Shown here: in pieces, positions 1 through 8,571 of the stretch
How the letters are laid out: each line of letters starts with the position of its first letter
Position numbering within the stretch: position 1 is the stretch's first letter
DNA from: Gordonia humi
GTDB lineage: Bacteria > Actinomycetota > Actinomycetes > Mycobacteriales > Mycobacteriaceae
Length of the DNA: 64,000 nucleotides
Assembly: GCF_014197435.1 (NCBI RefSeq)
Contig: NZ_JACIFP010000001.1
Coordinates: 434,001 to 498,000, forward strand
Direction of reading: 5' to 3'
Made by a program: the position numbers and the translations under genes
The notes under the pieces: generated by a model
Databases searched by the model: none
What the model was told of the DNA's origin: nothing
What the model saw: the letters and a program-made list of their open reading frames with translations, nothing else

Positions 1-814
1 CGTCGGTGACCGCCGCGGCGAGTCCGTCCATGTCGCCGGCCTTGAAGGCGACACGCAACGCGTCGACGGCGTCGGTCCACCCGTGGTGTTCGACGTACTG
101 GTCGTAGGTCTTGACGGTGAGATAGAACGCGACCATGCGGCGCGCGTCGGCGATAGCGCGTTCTGAGTCGTCGTCGTCGACGGCGGTGATCAGCCATCCG
201 TGTTCGACCGTCGACTGCTTGTCCGCAGCCGCCAGGCCCTTCTCCTCCGCGGGCCGCACCACGTCGTCCCACCAGCGGCGCGTGAAGAGGCCGTGTCCGA
301 TGACGCCGTCCGCCGATTTCACGGCGGCGGCCACCATGCCCTTGTTGAAGCCCGCGAACAGGATCGGCACGTCGAGACGACCGAGGACCGGTGCCGCGAC
401 GCGGGCGTCGATCCGATAGAACTCGCCGTCGTAGGTCACGCGCTCGCCGTTCTCCGCGGACAGCCAGGCTCGGACCGCGCCCGCCATATCGCTCATTCGC
501 GCGACGGGGCGGTCGGCCGCGACACCGAACCAGTCACGGTTGATCGAGTACGCACCGGCCCCGAGGCCGACGAACATGCGTCCCGGCGCCTTCGCGTGCA
601 GGGTCCGGACGGCGGACGCGTGCGCGTACGGACTGCGCGAGAAGGCGTAGGCGATACCGGTGCCGACCTGCGCCGTGGACGTCTTGTCGACCATGTCGGC
701 CAGCAGCGCGTACGAATCGTTGTCGACGAAGTCGCCGGTGCAGAACGCCGCGACACCCGCGGCCTCGGCCTCCGCGGCGACCTCGCCATCGGGCCAGGGC
801 AGACCAAACTTCAT
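1..814 (-). CDS. LLM-class F420-dependent oxidoreductase (partial, 3' end outside window)
   Basis: About 271 residues are visible, starting MKFGLPWPDGEVAAEAEAAG. The TIM-barrel pattern of luciferase-like flavin/F420 oxidoreductases is clear: an early FCTGDFVDNDSYALLADM segment, TAQVGTGIAYAFSRSPYAHA, then GRMFVGLGAG (about residues 88-97). The ATG at 814 follows GGAGATGTC, a usable ribosome site. Family members pass hydride between F420 (or FMN) and a small organic substrate in the cytosol. It is divergent from the dehydratase gene at 884 and shares a promoter region that carries the island's common operator, so it probably belongs to the same catabolic regulon. Substrate and strict F420 dependence cannot be read from sequence. 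Confidence 0.85.
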   Translation of the reverse strand, partial: MKFGLPWPDGEVAAEAEAAGVAAFCTGDFVDNDSYALLADMVDKTSTAQVGTGIAYAFSRSPYAHASAVRTLHAKAPGRMFVGLGAGAYSINRDWFGVAADRPVARMSDMAGAVRAWLSAENGERVTYDGEFYRIDARVAAPVLGRLDVPILFAGFNKGMVAAAVKSADGVIGHGLFTRRWWDDVVRPAEEKGLAAADKQSTVEHGWLITAVDDDDSERAIADARRMVAFYLTVKTYDQYVEHHGWTDAVDALRVAFKAGDMDGLAAAVTD

Positions 815-824
815 GACATCTCCT

Positions 825-840
825 TAATCATCTATCTATT
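825..840. promoter_or_regulatory. Operator site A (TAATCATCTATCTATT)
   Basis: This AT-rich block lies in the 69-bp divergent gap between the LLM oxidoreductase and the dehydratase. It matches the core shared with other promoters of this island (TAATCA..TATCT..ATT). A further AT run, TACTATATAGTT, follows and may hold the promoter. Regulator unknown. Confidence 0.5.
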
Positions 841-883
841 TGTACTATATAGTTGCCGGGACTACACCGATAGGAGTTCAAGA

Positions 884-2155
884 ATGAGCGACGTGACAAG
901 CCCAGACCAGGAGGGCTACGGCACACTGACCGATGAGGCCTTCGAGCGATCACGTCGACGGATCGGCATCCCCGAACGGCCGCTCACCCCGCATAACCAC
1001 GAGGTGACCGTCGACGGCACCCGTCACTTCGCCTACGGCTACGGCGACGCGAACCCCCTCTGGTTCGATCCCGAATACGCCGCAACGACCCGGTGGGGCG
1101 GCATCATCGCCCCGCCGAATTTTCTCTACACAATGGGTGAGAACGCCGCGAAACCGGTGACTCCCGAACAGAAGGCCCTCCTCAAGGGCGATCCGTTCGC
1201 CGGTCTCGGCTCCTACCAGGCCGTGATGGAGTTCGAGTGGTTCCGCCCGTTGACCGCAGGCGACCGCTGCAAGGTGCTGCGTGCCCAGGTGGGCGTCCAG
1301 GAGAAGCCGTCGAAGTTCGGTGGCCGCACCGCGCACGTGACCAATGCGTTCCTGTTCGCCAACGGCGACGGCGACATCCACGCGACGCAGCGCGGCACCT
1401 GGATCAACGCCGAGCGCCACACTTCTAAGGCGAATGCGACGAAGACCGACCCGATCGACTTCACCACTCCCTACACCGACGAGCAGCTCGCCGAGATCGA
1501 CGCCGCCTACGACACCGAGACTCGACGCGGAGCACAGACCCGCTACTGGGAGGACGTCACCGTCGGCGACGAGATCCAGCCGCGCGTGAAGGGGCCGCTG
1601 ACCGTCACCGACATCGTCGTGTGGCATCTGGGCTGGGGCATGCAGCTCACTCCGCCCGGAGCGTTCGGCATCGCCCGCTCCATCCGCCGCAAGGTCCCCG
1701 GCCTGTACCCGCCCAACACACGGAACATCCCCGACACCGTGCAGCGACTGCACTGGGAACCCGAGCGTGCCAAAGAACTCGGCCTTCCGATGAACTACGA
1801 CTACGGCGCCATGCGCGAGACCTGGCTGACCCACGCGCTCACCGACTGGATGGGCGACGACGGATGGCTCTGGAAACTGTCGTGCCAGCACCGCAAGTTC
1901 AACTACATGGGCGACACCACCTGGGTCACCGGCACCGTCGTCGACAAGAAGCAGGTCACCGACGAGCGGGGCACCCGCAACGAGATCCATCTCGAGGTGG
2001 CGTGCACCAACCAGCGCGGCGAGGTCTCCACGCCGGGTACCGCGGTCGTCCTGCTGCCGACTCGCGAGGCTGCCGTCGAGCTGCCTAAGCCGCCCGCCGA
2101 CGACCTCGACGGGCTTCTCGCCCACGAGATCGAACTGCTTCGCACCGAAGACTGA
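884..2155 (+). CDS. Double hot-dog MaoC/FAS1-type acyl dehydratase
   Basis: A 423-residue protein with two hot-dog halves, of the MaoC-like FAS1-dehydratase type that hydrates enoyl-CoA or dehydrates 3-hydroxyacyl-CoA. The N-terminal half has the hydratase signature around residues 52-66 (YGYGDANPLWFDPEYA), but the usual active-site His after NP is Trp60, so catalysis may rest on the other half or another residue. The second half starts near residue 215 (YWEDVTVGDEIQPRVKGPLT). The ATG at 884 is chosen because AGGAG ends 7 bases before it; the open frame extends much further upstream without homology. It is followed after 10 bases by an aldehyde dehydrogenase, forming an operon under operator A. 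It probably supplies the hydration step of the island. Confidence 0.82.
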   Translation: MSDVTSPDQEGYGTLTDEAFERSRRRIGIPERPLTPHNHEVTVDGTRHFAYGYGDANPLWFDPEYAATTRWGGIIAPPNFLYTMGENAAKPVTPEQKALLKGDPFAGLGSYQAVMEFEWFRPLTAGDRCKVLRAQVGVQEKPSKFGGRTAHVTNAFLFANGDGDIHATQRGTWINAERHTSKANATKTDPIDFTTPYTDEQLAEIDAAYDTETRRGAQTRYWEDVTVGDEIQPRVKGPLTVTDIVVWHLGWGMQLTPPGAFGIARSIRRKVPGLYPPNTRNIPDTVQRLHWEPERAKELGLPMNYDYGAMRETWLTHALTDWMGDDGWLWKLSCQHRKFNYMGDTTWVTGTVVDKKQVTDERGTRNEIHLEVACTNQRGEVSTPGTAVVLLPTREAAVELPKPPADDLDGLLAHEIELLRTED

Positions 2156-2165
2156 GGAAGAACAC

Positions 2166-3635
2166 GTGACGACTACCGCGACCGACACCACTGTGGTCCC
2201 GACGGATCCGTCCCCGGAGACGCTCCGGCTGGTCCTCGACGCGCAACGCGCGGCGCAGCAGGCCGAGGGCATTCCGTCCGCAGACGTCCGCCTGGATCGG
2301 ATCGACCGATTCATGGCCGCCGTCCTGGAGGCGGCCGAGGAGATCTCCGAATCGTTGGACGCCGACTTCGGAAACCGACCGCGCGCGATCAACCTCAGCA
2401 CCGATCTCGCGGCCGGGATCGGTGCCGTCTCGACGGTCCGCGCAAGCATCGTCGACTGGATGGCGGCCCGGACCGTCCCCGGATCGGAACAGACGGGCGT
2501 TCCCGCATTCGTGCAGACTCGGCCCAAGGGTGTCGTCGGCGTCATCGGTCCGTGGAACTTTCCGGTCTCGCTGGTGGTGCATCCGACGATCGACGCGCTG
2601 GCGGCGGGCAATCGTGTGATGATCAAATTCTCCGACGTCCCCGAGCGCACCGCCGAGGTCTTCGCGCGGGCCGTTGGTACCCGGATGAGCCGCGACGAGG
2701 TCGCCGTGATCCGCGGCGGGCTCGACACGGCACGCACCTTCTCGGATCTGCCACTCGACCACATCATCTTCACCGGGTCACCGGCGGTCGGTGCGCAAGT
2801 CGCCGAGGCCGCGGGGCGCAATCTGGTGCCGGTCACTCTCGAACTCGGCGGCAAGAACCCCGTCGTGGTGTCGGCCGACGCCGATCTGGCCCGGGCCGCG
2901 GGACAGATCGCGGACTTCCGATTGACCAACGGCGGGCAGATCTGTCTGTGCCCGGACTATCTGTTCGTGCCGCGGGCGAAGGTCGACGAGTTCGTCGACG
3001 CCTACCGGGCGGCGGTGTCCGCGATGTACCCGACCTATCTCGACAACCCCGCCGTCGTCTCGATCGTCAACGATCGCAACTACGATCGGGTCACCGGCCT
3101 GATCGACGATGCGGTGGCGAAAGGCGCGCGAGCGGTCACCGTGGCTCCGCCTGACGAACAGCCCCGTCTGCCCGATCGTGCATCGCGGCGGATCGCGCCG
3201 ACGGTCCTCCTCGATGTGACACCGGAGATGACCATCGCGACCGAGGAGATCTTCGGCCCGGTCGTCGTCGTGTACCCGTACGACGATCTCGACGAGACGA
3301 TCGACTACATCAACGCCGCACCAAGCCCGTTGGCCGCCTACTGGTTCGGCCCGGACGATGCCGAGTACCGCCGGTATCTCGATCGAGTCACCTCGGGTGG
3401 GGTCACCCGCAACGCCATCGGCTCGCACTGGGCGGTCGACGGGGCGCCGTCCGGCGGTATCGGGCGCAGTGGCATGGGCGCCTACACCGGCTACACCGGA
3501 TTCCTCACCTTCAGTCATCAGCGCACCGTCGCCAGCGACGAGCGGACGAATCCCCGGCGACCGGACGCCGACGCCGTCGCCGCATTCATCGCGAAGACTG
3601 CTGCGGAGATCACGGCCCGCATCGACACGGCCTAG
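2166..3635 (+). CDS. Aldehyde dehydrogenase, NAD(P)-dependent (coniferyl-aldehyde-dehydrogenase-like)
   Basis: A 489-residue ALDH superfamily enzyme that oxidises an aldehyde to the carboxylic acid. Visible are the IGPWNFPVSL segment, the general-base region TLELGGKNP (Glu about 226) and the catalytic cysteine segment GGQICLCPDY (Cys about 260). Shorter than typical 500-residue ALDHs and lacking the FNxGQxC form, it resembles the coniferyl-aldehyde/fatty-aldehyde branch. The start is GTG at 2166 with GAGGAAG just upstream. It shares an operon with the dehydratase and ends at a strong hairpin. Its likely role is to feed acids to the acyl-CoA ligases downstream; the exact aldehyde is unknown. 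Confidence 0.87.
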   Translation: MTTTATDTTVVPTDPSPETLRLVLDAQRAAQQAEGIPSADVRLDRIDRFMAAVLEAAEEISESLDADFGNRPRAINLSTDLAAGIGAVSTVRASIVDWMAARTVPGSEQTGVPAFVQTRPKGVVGVIGPWNFPVSLVVHPTIDALAAGNRVMIKFSDVPERTAEVFARAVGTRMSRDEVAVIRGGLDTARTFSDLPLDHIIFTGSPAVGAQVAEAAGRNLVPVTLELGGKNPVVVSADADLARAAGQIADFRLTNGGQICLCPDYLFVPRAKVDEFVDAYRAAVSAMYPTYLDNPAVVSIVNDRNYDRVTGLIDDAVAKGARAVTVAPPDEQPRLPDRASRRIAPTVLLDVTPEMTIATEEIFGPVVVVYPYDDLDETIDYINAAPSPLAAYWFGPDDAEYRRYLDRVTSGGVTRNAIGSHWAVDGAPSGGIGRSGMGAYTGYTGFLTFSHQRTVASDERTNPRRPDADAVAAFIAKTAAEITARIDTA

Positions 3636-3649
3636 CGGTATCGCAGACG

Positions 3650-3693
3650 ACACGTGTCGATCGTCCCCGACAACGGGGATGATCGACACGTGT
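3650..3693. terminator. Long bidirectional hairpin terminator
   Basis: ACACGTGTCGATC at 3650-3662 pairs perfectly with 3681-3693, and an inner CCCC/GGGG stem closes a 6-base loop. It lies between the convergent ALDH and DoxX genes and is followed by TGTTTTC on the + strand. Confidence 0.8.
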
Positions 3694-3717
3694 TGTTTTC
3701 GAGTGCCGCGGCAGTGC

Positions 3718-4236
3718 TCAGTGAGACCGATGGAAGGCGGCGAGCTGGGCCGCCGCGGATACGAGACCGAGTCCGCCCGCGACGGCCGCTGCCCGCGTAC
3801 CGGCCAGTCTCTGATCGAGCCCGAGCGATCGGTCGACACTCCAGCGGCCGGGGCCGATCGCGGCCAGCGCAATCGCGGACACGGCCAGGTTGGCCACGTA
3901 TTCCCACCCCTCCGCGGTGATGAAGAACCCGTTCTTCGCGTGAACGGAGCGGCCGGCGACGGCCATCGTGCCGACGACGGCAGCCGCCGCGATCGGTGTC
4001 GCGGCACCCGCGACGATCGCCGCACCCGCACCGGCTTCGACGACTGCGCTGGCACCGGCCTGCAGTCTCGGTGATCGGAAGCCGATCGACTCGAACCAGC
4101 CCGCGGTGCCGTCGAGACTGCGCCCGTGCTTGATTCCGTGAGCGATCATGGTGCCGCCGACCGCGGCACGGAGCAGCAGTTGAACGGGTAGGTTCCCCGA
4201 ACCGGAGCAGCCCGGTTTCGTCACTGTCTTCGCCAT
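3718..4236 (-). CDS. DoxX-family small membrane protein
   Basis: A 172-residue protein with four hydrophobic stretches (about 15-35, 60-85, 88-105 and 120-170) and the DoxX-type opening LLLRAAVGGTMIAHGIKHGRSLDGTAGWFES. DoxX proteins are integral membrane proteins often placed with redox or catabolic operons; no enzymatic activity can be read here. The ATG at 4236 is preceded by GGAAGGA. It is the last gene of an apparent operon acyl-CoA dehydrogenase > enoyl-CoA hydratase > DoxX, 28 bases after the hydratase stop, and ends before the shared hairpin. Confidence 0.78.
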   Translation of the reverse strand: MAKTVTKPGCSGSGNLPVQLLLRAAVGGTMIAHGIKHGRSLDGTAGWFESIGFRSPRLQAGASAVVEAGAGAAIVAGAATPIAAAAVVGTMAVAGRSVHAKNGFFITAEGWEYVANLAVSAIALAAIGPGRWSVDRSLGLDQRLAGTRAAAVAGGLGLVSAAAQLAAFHRSH

Positions 4237-4264
4237 TGTCTGTTCTATCCTTCCGACCCGCCGA

Positions 4265-5038
4265 CTATCGCAGGGTCCACTTCGGTTTGACGAACCCGTC
4301 ACGGGAGACCTCGGCCGTGCCGATCGGGTTGCCGACCGCCGGATAATTCCAGGCCACTGCGTACGCGGCGTTCCGGTCCATGTCAAGGGTCTCCCAGACC
4401 GCCTTCACTGTGCCCTGCACCGCCGTCGGCGGTTTCGCCGCGATCGTCCGAGCGAGTGCGTCGACCCGCCCCCACAGTTCGGCGGCGGGGACCAGCTCGG
4501 ACACGAGGCCGATGGTGTGGGCGCGCAGCGCCGACATCCGCTCGTCGAGGCCGATCAGCGCCCAACGCATCGCCTCGCCGAGCGGCACTCGGCGAGCGAG
4601 ACCGATCGGTTCGAGCGCCGAGGTCATGCCGTAGGAGACATGCGGATCGAAGAACGTCGCATCGTCGGCGGAGACGATGAAGTCGCAGTCGTTCAACCAG
4701 TAGAAGGCGCCCCCGGCCACCATCCCGTGCACCGCGGCGATCACCGGCTTCCACACCTTGTTGGCCCGCGGCGACAGCCCCTGACCGGGATCGTCCTGGC
4801 TCCACACGTTCTGATGCAGGTGGAGTCCTTCGGCGACGTCGACACCGGTGCAGAACGCCTTGTCTCCCGCGGCCCGCAGGACCACGACGTGGACGTCGTC
4901 GTCGTCACGGACGTGCTTCCATACCTGTACGAACTCGTCGATCATCGTGTTGTTGAACGCGTTGAGCTTGTCCGGACGGTTGAGCGTGACGGTGGCGACA
5001 TGCGCATCCACCGCATATTCGATGGTGTCAAAGTTCAT
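4265..5038 (-). CDS. Enoyl-CoA hydratase/isomerase family protein
   Basis: A 257-residue crotonase-fold protein. The family landmarks are VATVTLNRPDKLNAFNN, the oxyanion-hole segments KAFCTGVDVAEG (about 60-70) and AAVHGMVAGGAFYWL (about 100-115), and a glutamate in the SALEPIGLA segment. It would hydrate or isomerise an enoyl-CoA. Its ATG at 5038 overlaps the stop of the upstream acyl-CoA dehydrogenase (ATGA) and AAGGAG sits 9 bases upstream, so this start is preferred over one nine codons earlier. Translational coupling suggests it acts on the product of that dehydrogenase. Confidence 0.87.
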   Translation of the reverse strand: MNFDTIEYAVDAHVATVTLNRPDKLNAFNNTMIDEFVQVWKHVRDDDDVHVVVLRAAGDKAFCTGVDVAEGLHLHQNVWSQDDPGQGLSPRANKVWKPVIAAVHGMVAGGAFYWLNDCDFIVSADDATFFDPHVSYGMTSALEPIGLARRVPLGEAMRWALIGLDERMSALRAHTIGLVSELVPAAELWGRVDALARTIAAKPPTAVQGTVKAVWETLDMDRNAAYAVAWNYPAVGNPIGTAEVSRDGFVKPKWTLR

Positions 5039-6228
5039 GGGGTCGAGCTCCTTGGTCGATGCCATGCCGGATCACGCGGCAACCCGAGTCCGCGTTCGGC
5101 GATGACGTTCTTGAGTACTTCGTTGGTGCCGCCCGCGATCGTCCACGCGCGAGCGTACAGATACGCGTCCTGCCACCACCCGTCGTCGACGGCTGCGGTG
5201 TCGCCCTCGGTGGCGATACCGTCGGCGCCTTCCAATCGCATACCGGCCTCGGTCATCGCCAGGTTGGTGTCACTGAAGAAGATCTTGACGGTCGGCGCAT
5301 CGGTGATCTCGGTCTGACCGGCGAGCATCCGCGACTGCGCTCGCCTGCTCATCAGGTCGACGACCGTCGCGTGCGTCGCGATCCGACCGACCTCCCGACG
5401 GACACTCGACTCACCGAACCGCGGACGAGCCAGGTCGACGAGCCGCCCGACGTTGAGCTGCAGTTCCGACGCCATTGCCGCGACGCCGGTCCGTTCGTGT
5501 GCGAGACTGGAATTAGCAACGGTCCACCCGTTGTCGACCTCGCCGATGACGGCGGACGCCGGAACCCTCACGCCGTCGAAGAACACCTCGTTGAAGTCAG
5601 TGGTACCGGTGATCTCCCGGAGCGGTCGGACATCGATGCCGGGCAGCGTCATGTCGATGGCGAAGGCAGTGATCCCCTTGTGCTTGGGCGCATCCTGATC
5701 GGTCCGGGCGAGAAGATAGCCGACGTCGGCATGCTGACCGTTCGTGGTCCACACCTTCTGCCCGTCTACGATGTAGTGGTCGCCGTCGAGTCGAGCGCGT
5801 GTTCGCAGCGACGCGAGATCGCTGCCCGCACCCGGCTCACTGAACAACTGGCACCAGATGTCCTCACCGCTGCGGATCCGGGGAAGGTAGTGGTCCTTCT
5901 GCGCATCGGTGCCGAAGTCGAGGATTGCGGGGGCGGCGAGCGCGTACGCGCCGATCGGCAGCCAGGTCTGACCGGTCGCCAGTTCCTCGGCGACGACGAA
6001 CGCCTTTCGCAGGTCCCAATCCGACGACCCGCCGTACTGCTCCGGCCACTCCCCACCCAGGTATCCGGCGGCGAAGAGGTCGGCCGTCCATTTCCGGATC
6101 GCCGGAACGAAATCGGCGTCGGGCGCGCGGACGCCCGTATGGTGCTTGACACCGGGGTTACGGTCGGCGATGAATGCGCGCACGCGCGCCCGGAACTCGT
6201 CGAGATCGGCATTCGTGTCGGCCCGCAT
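5035..6228 (-). CDS. Acyl-CoA dehydrogenase, large FadE-type subunit
   Basis: A 397-residue flavoprotein of the acyl-CoA dehydrogenase family that introduces an alpha,beta double bond and passes electrons to ETF. Visible are WPEQYGGSSDWD, the flavin-binding segment CQLFSEPGAGSDLASL, VDGQKVWTTNGQ and the C-terminal AGGTNEVLKNVIAERGLGLPRD. The canonical E-G-T catalytic glutamate near the C-terminus is replaced by G-G-T, so the base probably lies elsewhere, as in isovaleryl-CoA dehydrogenase types. The ATG at 6228 has AGGAGG 7 bases upstream; a GTG six codons earlier would bury that site. It is divergent from a shorter FadE-like gene at 6329, with which it may form an alpha2beta2 enzyme. Confidence 0.88.
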   Translation of the reverse strand: MRADTNADLDEFRARVRAFIADRNPGVKHHTGVRAPDADFVPAIRKWTADLFAAGYLGGEWPEQYGGSSDWDLRKAFVVAEELATGQTWLPIGAYALAAPAILDFGTDAQKDHYLPRIRSGEDIWCQLFSEPGAGSDLASLRTRARLDGDHYIVDGQKVWTTNGQHADVGYLLARTDQDAPKHKGITAFAIDMTLPGIDVRPLREITGTTDFNEVFFDGVRVPASAVIGEVDNGWTVANSSLAHERTGVAAMASELQLNVGRLVDLARPRFGESSVRREVGRIATHATVVDLMSRRAQSRMLAGQTEITDAPTVKIFFSDTNLAMTEAGMRLEGADGIATEGDTAAVDDGWWQDAYLYARAWTIAGGTNEVLKNVIAERGLGLPRDPAWHRPRSSTP

Positions 6229-6252
6229 TCGAGACCCTCCTGTCACCCTGTC

Positions 6253-6269
6253 TTAAATAGTTATATGAT
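6253..6269. promoter_or_regulatory. Operator site B (TTAAATAGTTATATGAT)
   Basis: It lies in the 100-bp divergent gap between the two acyl-CoA dehydrogenase genes and matches 14 of 17 positions of the strongest copy (9740-9757). The surrounding TTACCGTATTTGATAG is also AT-rich and may hold a promoter. Confidence 0.55.
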
Positions 6270-6328
6270 CTTACCGTATTTGATAGTAGCGTCGCGACAC
6301 GACGCGAGCCAGAACAAAGGGCAACCGC

Positions 6329-7300
6329 ATGGATTTCGAACTCAGTGATGAACAAGAGATGCTGCGCGAGGTGTCGCGGAGCATGCTCGCCGCCCACTGC
6401 TCGCCGGAGAAGGTGCGCGACGCGGTCGCGATCGACGTCGACGATTCCCTGTGGCAGCTCGGCGCCGACATGGGGTGGACCGGTCTGCCCGTGCCCGAGA
6501 AACACGGCGGTGCCGCGATGGGCCTGGTCGAGACGACGATCGTCGCCGAGGAGATCGGCCGAGCCCTCGCCCCCGGCCCGTGGACGGACACCGCGATCGC
6601 AGCGTGGGCGGCGTCCTCGGGCGGCGCGCCCGACGATGTGATCGCCGGCCTCGCATCCGGCGATCAGCGCGCCTCGGCCGTCATCGATCCGGGTTTCATC
6701 CAGGCCGCGGCGAGCGCCGACTGGCTGCTCGTCGTCGAGGATGCGGTCCGCTTGATCCCGGCGAACGCCACACAGTTCCGGCGACGCACGACGCTCGACG
6801 AGACGCGCCGGTTCTACGCGGCCGCCGATCTCGCCGACTCCGGATACGAGCTCGCGATCCCGGCGCAACGGGTGCGGGACGCCGCTGCCGTCATGGTGGC
6901 CGCCGACGCCCTCGGCGTCGCCGTAGCGACGATGCGGATGACCATCGACTACGCGACCGTGCGTCAGCAGTTCAATCGGCCGATCGGCTCTTTCCAAGTG
7001 GTCAAGCACAAGATCGCGGACATGCTCATCGCGATCGAGGGCCTGCGATCAACCACGTACTACGCCGCCATGGCCCTCGACGTCGACCTCACCGACGCGT
7101 CGTTGACCGCGAGCGCAGCCAAGGCGTTCGCCGCCGAGAAGGTCCCGGAGATCACCGGCGAAGCGCTGCAGATCCACGGCGGAATCGGGTTCACCTGGGA
7201 ACACGACCTGCACCTCTATCTGCGCCGCGCCAAGACCGACGAAGTCCTCGGCGGCGCTGCGGACTTCCATCACGATCGGGTGGCGACGCTGTTGGTGTGA
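6329..7300 (+). CDS. Acyl-CoA dehydrogenase, short FadE-type subunit
   Basis: 323 residues, shorter than a full acyl-CoA dehydrogenase (about 380). It keeps the N-terminal MDFELSDEQEMLREV helix, an abbreviated middle domain, and the C-terminal helical domain with YATVRQQFNRPIGSFQVVKHKIADM and HGGIGFTWEHDLHLYLRRAKTDEV. No catalytic glutamate motif is evident at the C-terminus. This composition matches the smaller partner of actinobacterial FadE heterotetramers, known for steroid side-chain FadE pairs, which contributes part of the flavin site. It is divergent from the 397-residue FadE at 6228 with operator B between. AAAGGGC precedes the ATG. Confidence 0.84.
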   Translation: MDFELSDEQEMLREVSRSMLAAHCSPEKVRDAVAIDVDDSLWQLGADMGWTGLPVPEKHGGAAMGLVETTIVAEEIGRALAPGPWTDTAIAAWAASSGGAPDDVIAGLASGDQRASAVIDPGFIQAAASADWLLVVEDAVRLIPANATQFRRRTTLDETRRFYAAADLADSGYELAIPAQRVRDAAAVMVAADALGVAVATMRMTIDYATVRQQFNRPIGSFQVVKHKIADMLIAIEGLRSTTYYAAMALDVDLTDASLTASAAKAFAAEKVPEITGEALQIHGGIGFTWEHDLHLYLRRAKTDEVLGGAADFHHDRVATLLV

Positions 7301-7321
7301 CCATCCCGCACGACGCGAATG

Positions 7322-7363
7322 GAACGGGCGGCGACTCTCAGGTCCGAAAGTCGCCGCCCGTTC
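7322..7363. terminator. Perfect 15-bp hairpin between convergent FadE genes
   Basis: GAACGGGCGGCGACT at 7322-7336 is the exact reverse complement of 7349-7363, with a 12-base loop. It sits between the stop at 7300 and the convergent stop at 7379; bidirectional terminator. Confidence 0.8.
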
Positions 7364-7378
7364 GCGTACTCGGGTCGA

Positions 7379-8569
7379 TCACCGGGCGGGCATCGCCGGA
7401 TCTCGCGGCAGGCCGAGCACCTGCTCGGCGATGGTGTTGCGCTGGATCTCCGACGTGCCCGCACCGATCGTGGAGGCACGGGTGGCAATGAATCCCATCA
7501 GCCACCTGCCCTTCTGCACCGCGAGATCGCTGCCGCGCGTCACGATCCCGTCCGCCCCGAGCATCTCCACGGCGAACTCGTGCAATTCCTGCTCGAACAT
7601 GGTGATGAACAGACGTGACACCGACGACGCGGCACCGGGCTCGCCGCGCACGATGATGTCGTTGATGACGCGGCTCGCGTTGTACTTCATCAACCGCACG
7701 CGGATCTCGAAGTCCGCGATACGATCGCGGATGATCAGATCGGAGCCGAGGCCGCGCTCGCGAACGAGGTCGATGAGTTCATCGAGAATCCGGCGATAAT
7801 TGGTCGCCTGGTTCATCGCTCCGGCCGCGCGCTCGTGCCCCAGCGAGGTCCGGACCAGCGGCCAGCCCTCGTTCTCCTCCCCGATCCGGTTGTCGACCGG
7901 CACCTCGACATCGTCGAAGAAGACCTCCGCGAAGTGCGCGGCGCCGGTGATGTCTCGCAGCGGGCGCACGGTGATGCCCGGGGAGTCGGCGTCGATGATC
8001 AGATAGGTGATGCCCTTCTGTCGCGACTCCTGCGTTCCCGTGCGCACCAGGGTGAAGAAGACGTCGGCGTCCGAACCGTGTGTCGTCCAGACCTTCTGTC
8101 CGTTGACGATGTACATGTCGCCCTCGCGGCGCGCCGTCGTGCGCAGCGCCGGAAGATCCGAACCGGCGCCGGGCTCCGAATAGCCCTGGCACCAGATGAG
8201 ATCCTGCCGAAGCATCGGTCCCAGCCAGCGCTCCCGCTGCTCGGGGGTGCCGTACTTGATGATCGTCGGGGCGACGATGCCCAGCCCCGTCCCCAACGGG
8301 GACGGAACACGGGCGCGTGCCGCCTCCTCCTGGTAGATCACCTGCCGCGCGAACGACAGTCCCATGCCGCCGTACTCGACCGGCCACGAGGGGCCCGTCA
8401 TCCGCGCGTCGTACATCGACGCGTGGAACGCTCGAACCCAGGCCTTGCGCTCGTTCGGATCACGCGGTCTGCGCCCGGGGGCGTTCTCAGCGAACCAGCG
8501 GCGGATCCGCGCCCGGAACTCGTCGTCGGTCTCGGCGTCGTGATCGACCGAAGTCGTCTGCTGCGCCAT
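7379..8569 (-). CDS. Acyl-CoA dehydrogenase, large FadE-type subunit
   Basis: A 396-residue acyl-CoA dehydrogenase with WPVEYGGMGLS, CQGYSEPGAGSDLPAL (flavin segment), VNGQKVWTTHGSDAD and the C-terminal STIGAGTSEIQRNTIAEQVLGLPRD. As in isovaleryl-CoA-type enzymes, the C-terminal motif is G-A-G-T-S-E rather than E-G-T, so the catalytic base lies elsewhere. The upstream gene's stop overlaps a first ATG at 8575 (ATGA), but GGAGG is better spaced (7 bases) for the ATG at 8569, which is used here. It forms a two-gene operon with the 370-residue FadE at 9684; such adjacent pairs are the known arrangement of alpha2beta2 acyl-CoA dehydrogenases. Confidence 0.87.
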   Translation of the reverse strand: MAQQTTSVDHDAETDDEFRARIRRWFAENAPGRRPRDPNERKAWVRAFHASMYDARMTGPSWPVEYGGMGLSFARQVIYQEEAARARVPSPLGTGLGIVAPTIIKYGTPEQRERWLGPMLRQDLIWCQGYSEPGAGSDLPALRTTARREGDMYIVNGQKVWTTHGSDADVFFTLVRTGTQESRQKGITYLIIDADSPGITVRPLRDITGAAHFAEVFFDDVEVPVDNRIGEENEGWPLVRTSLGHERAAGAMNQATNYRRILDELIDLVRERGLGSDLIIRDRIADFEIRVRLMKYNASRVINDIIVRGEPGAASSVSRLFITMFEQELHEFAVEMLGADGIVTRGSDLAVQKGRWLMGFIATRASTIGAGTSEIQRNTIAEQVLGLPRDPAMPAR

Positions 8570-8571
8570 GG

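Noticed and set aside
200..883. N-terminal extension of the dehydratase frame
   Set aside because: It runs through the divergent LLM gene and the operator region; the ATG at 884 has a good ribosome site and the homology starts there.
950..2929. Long open frame antisense to the dehydratase and ALDH
   Set aside because: Arg/Ala/Gly-rich composition, no family motif; it is a frame shadow of two well-supported genes in GC-rich DNA.
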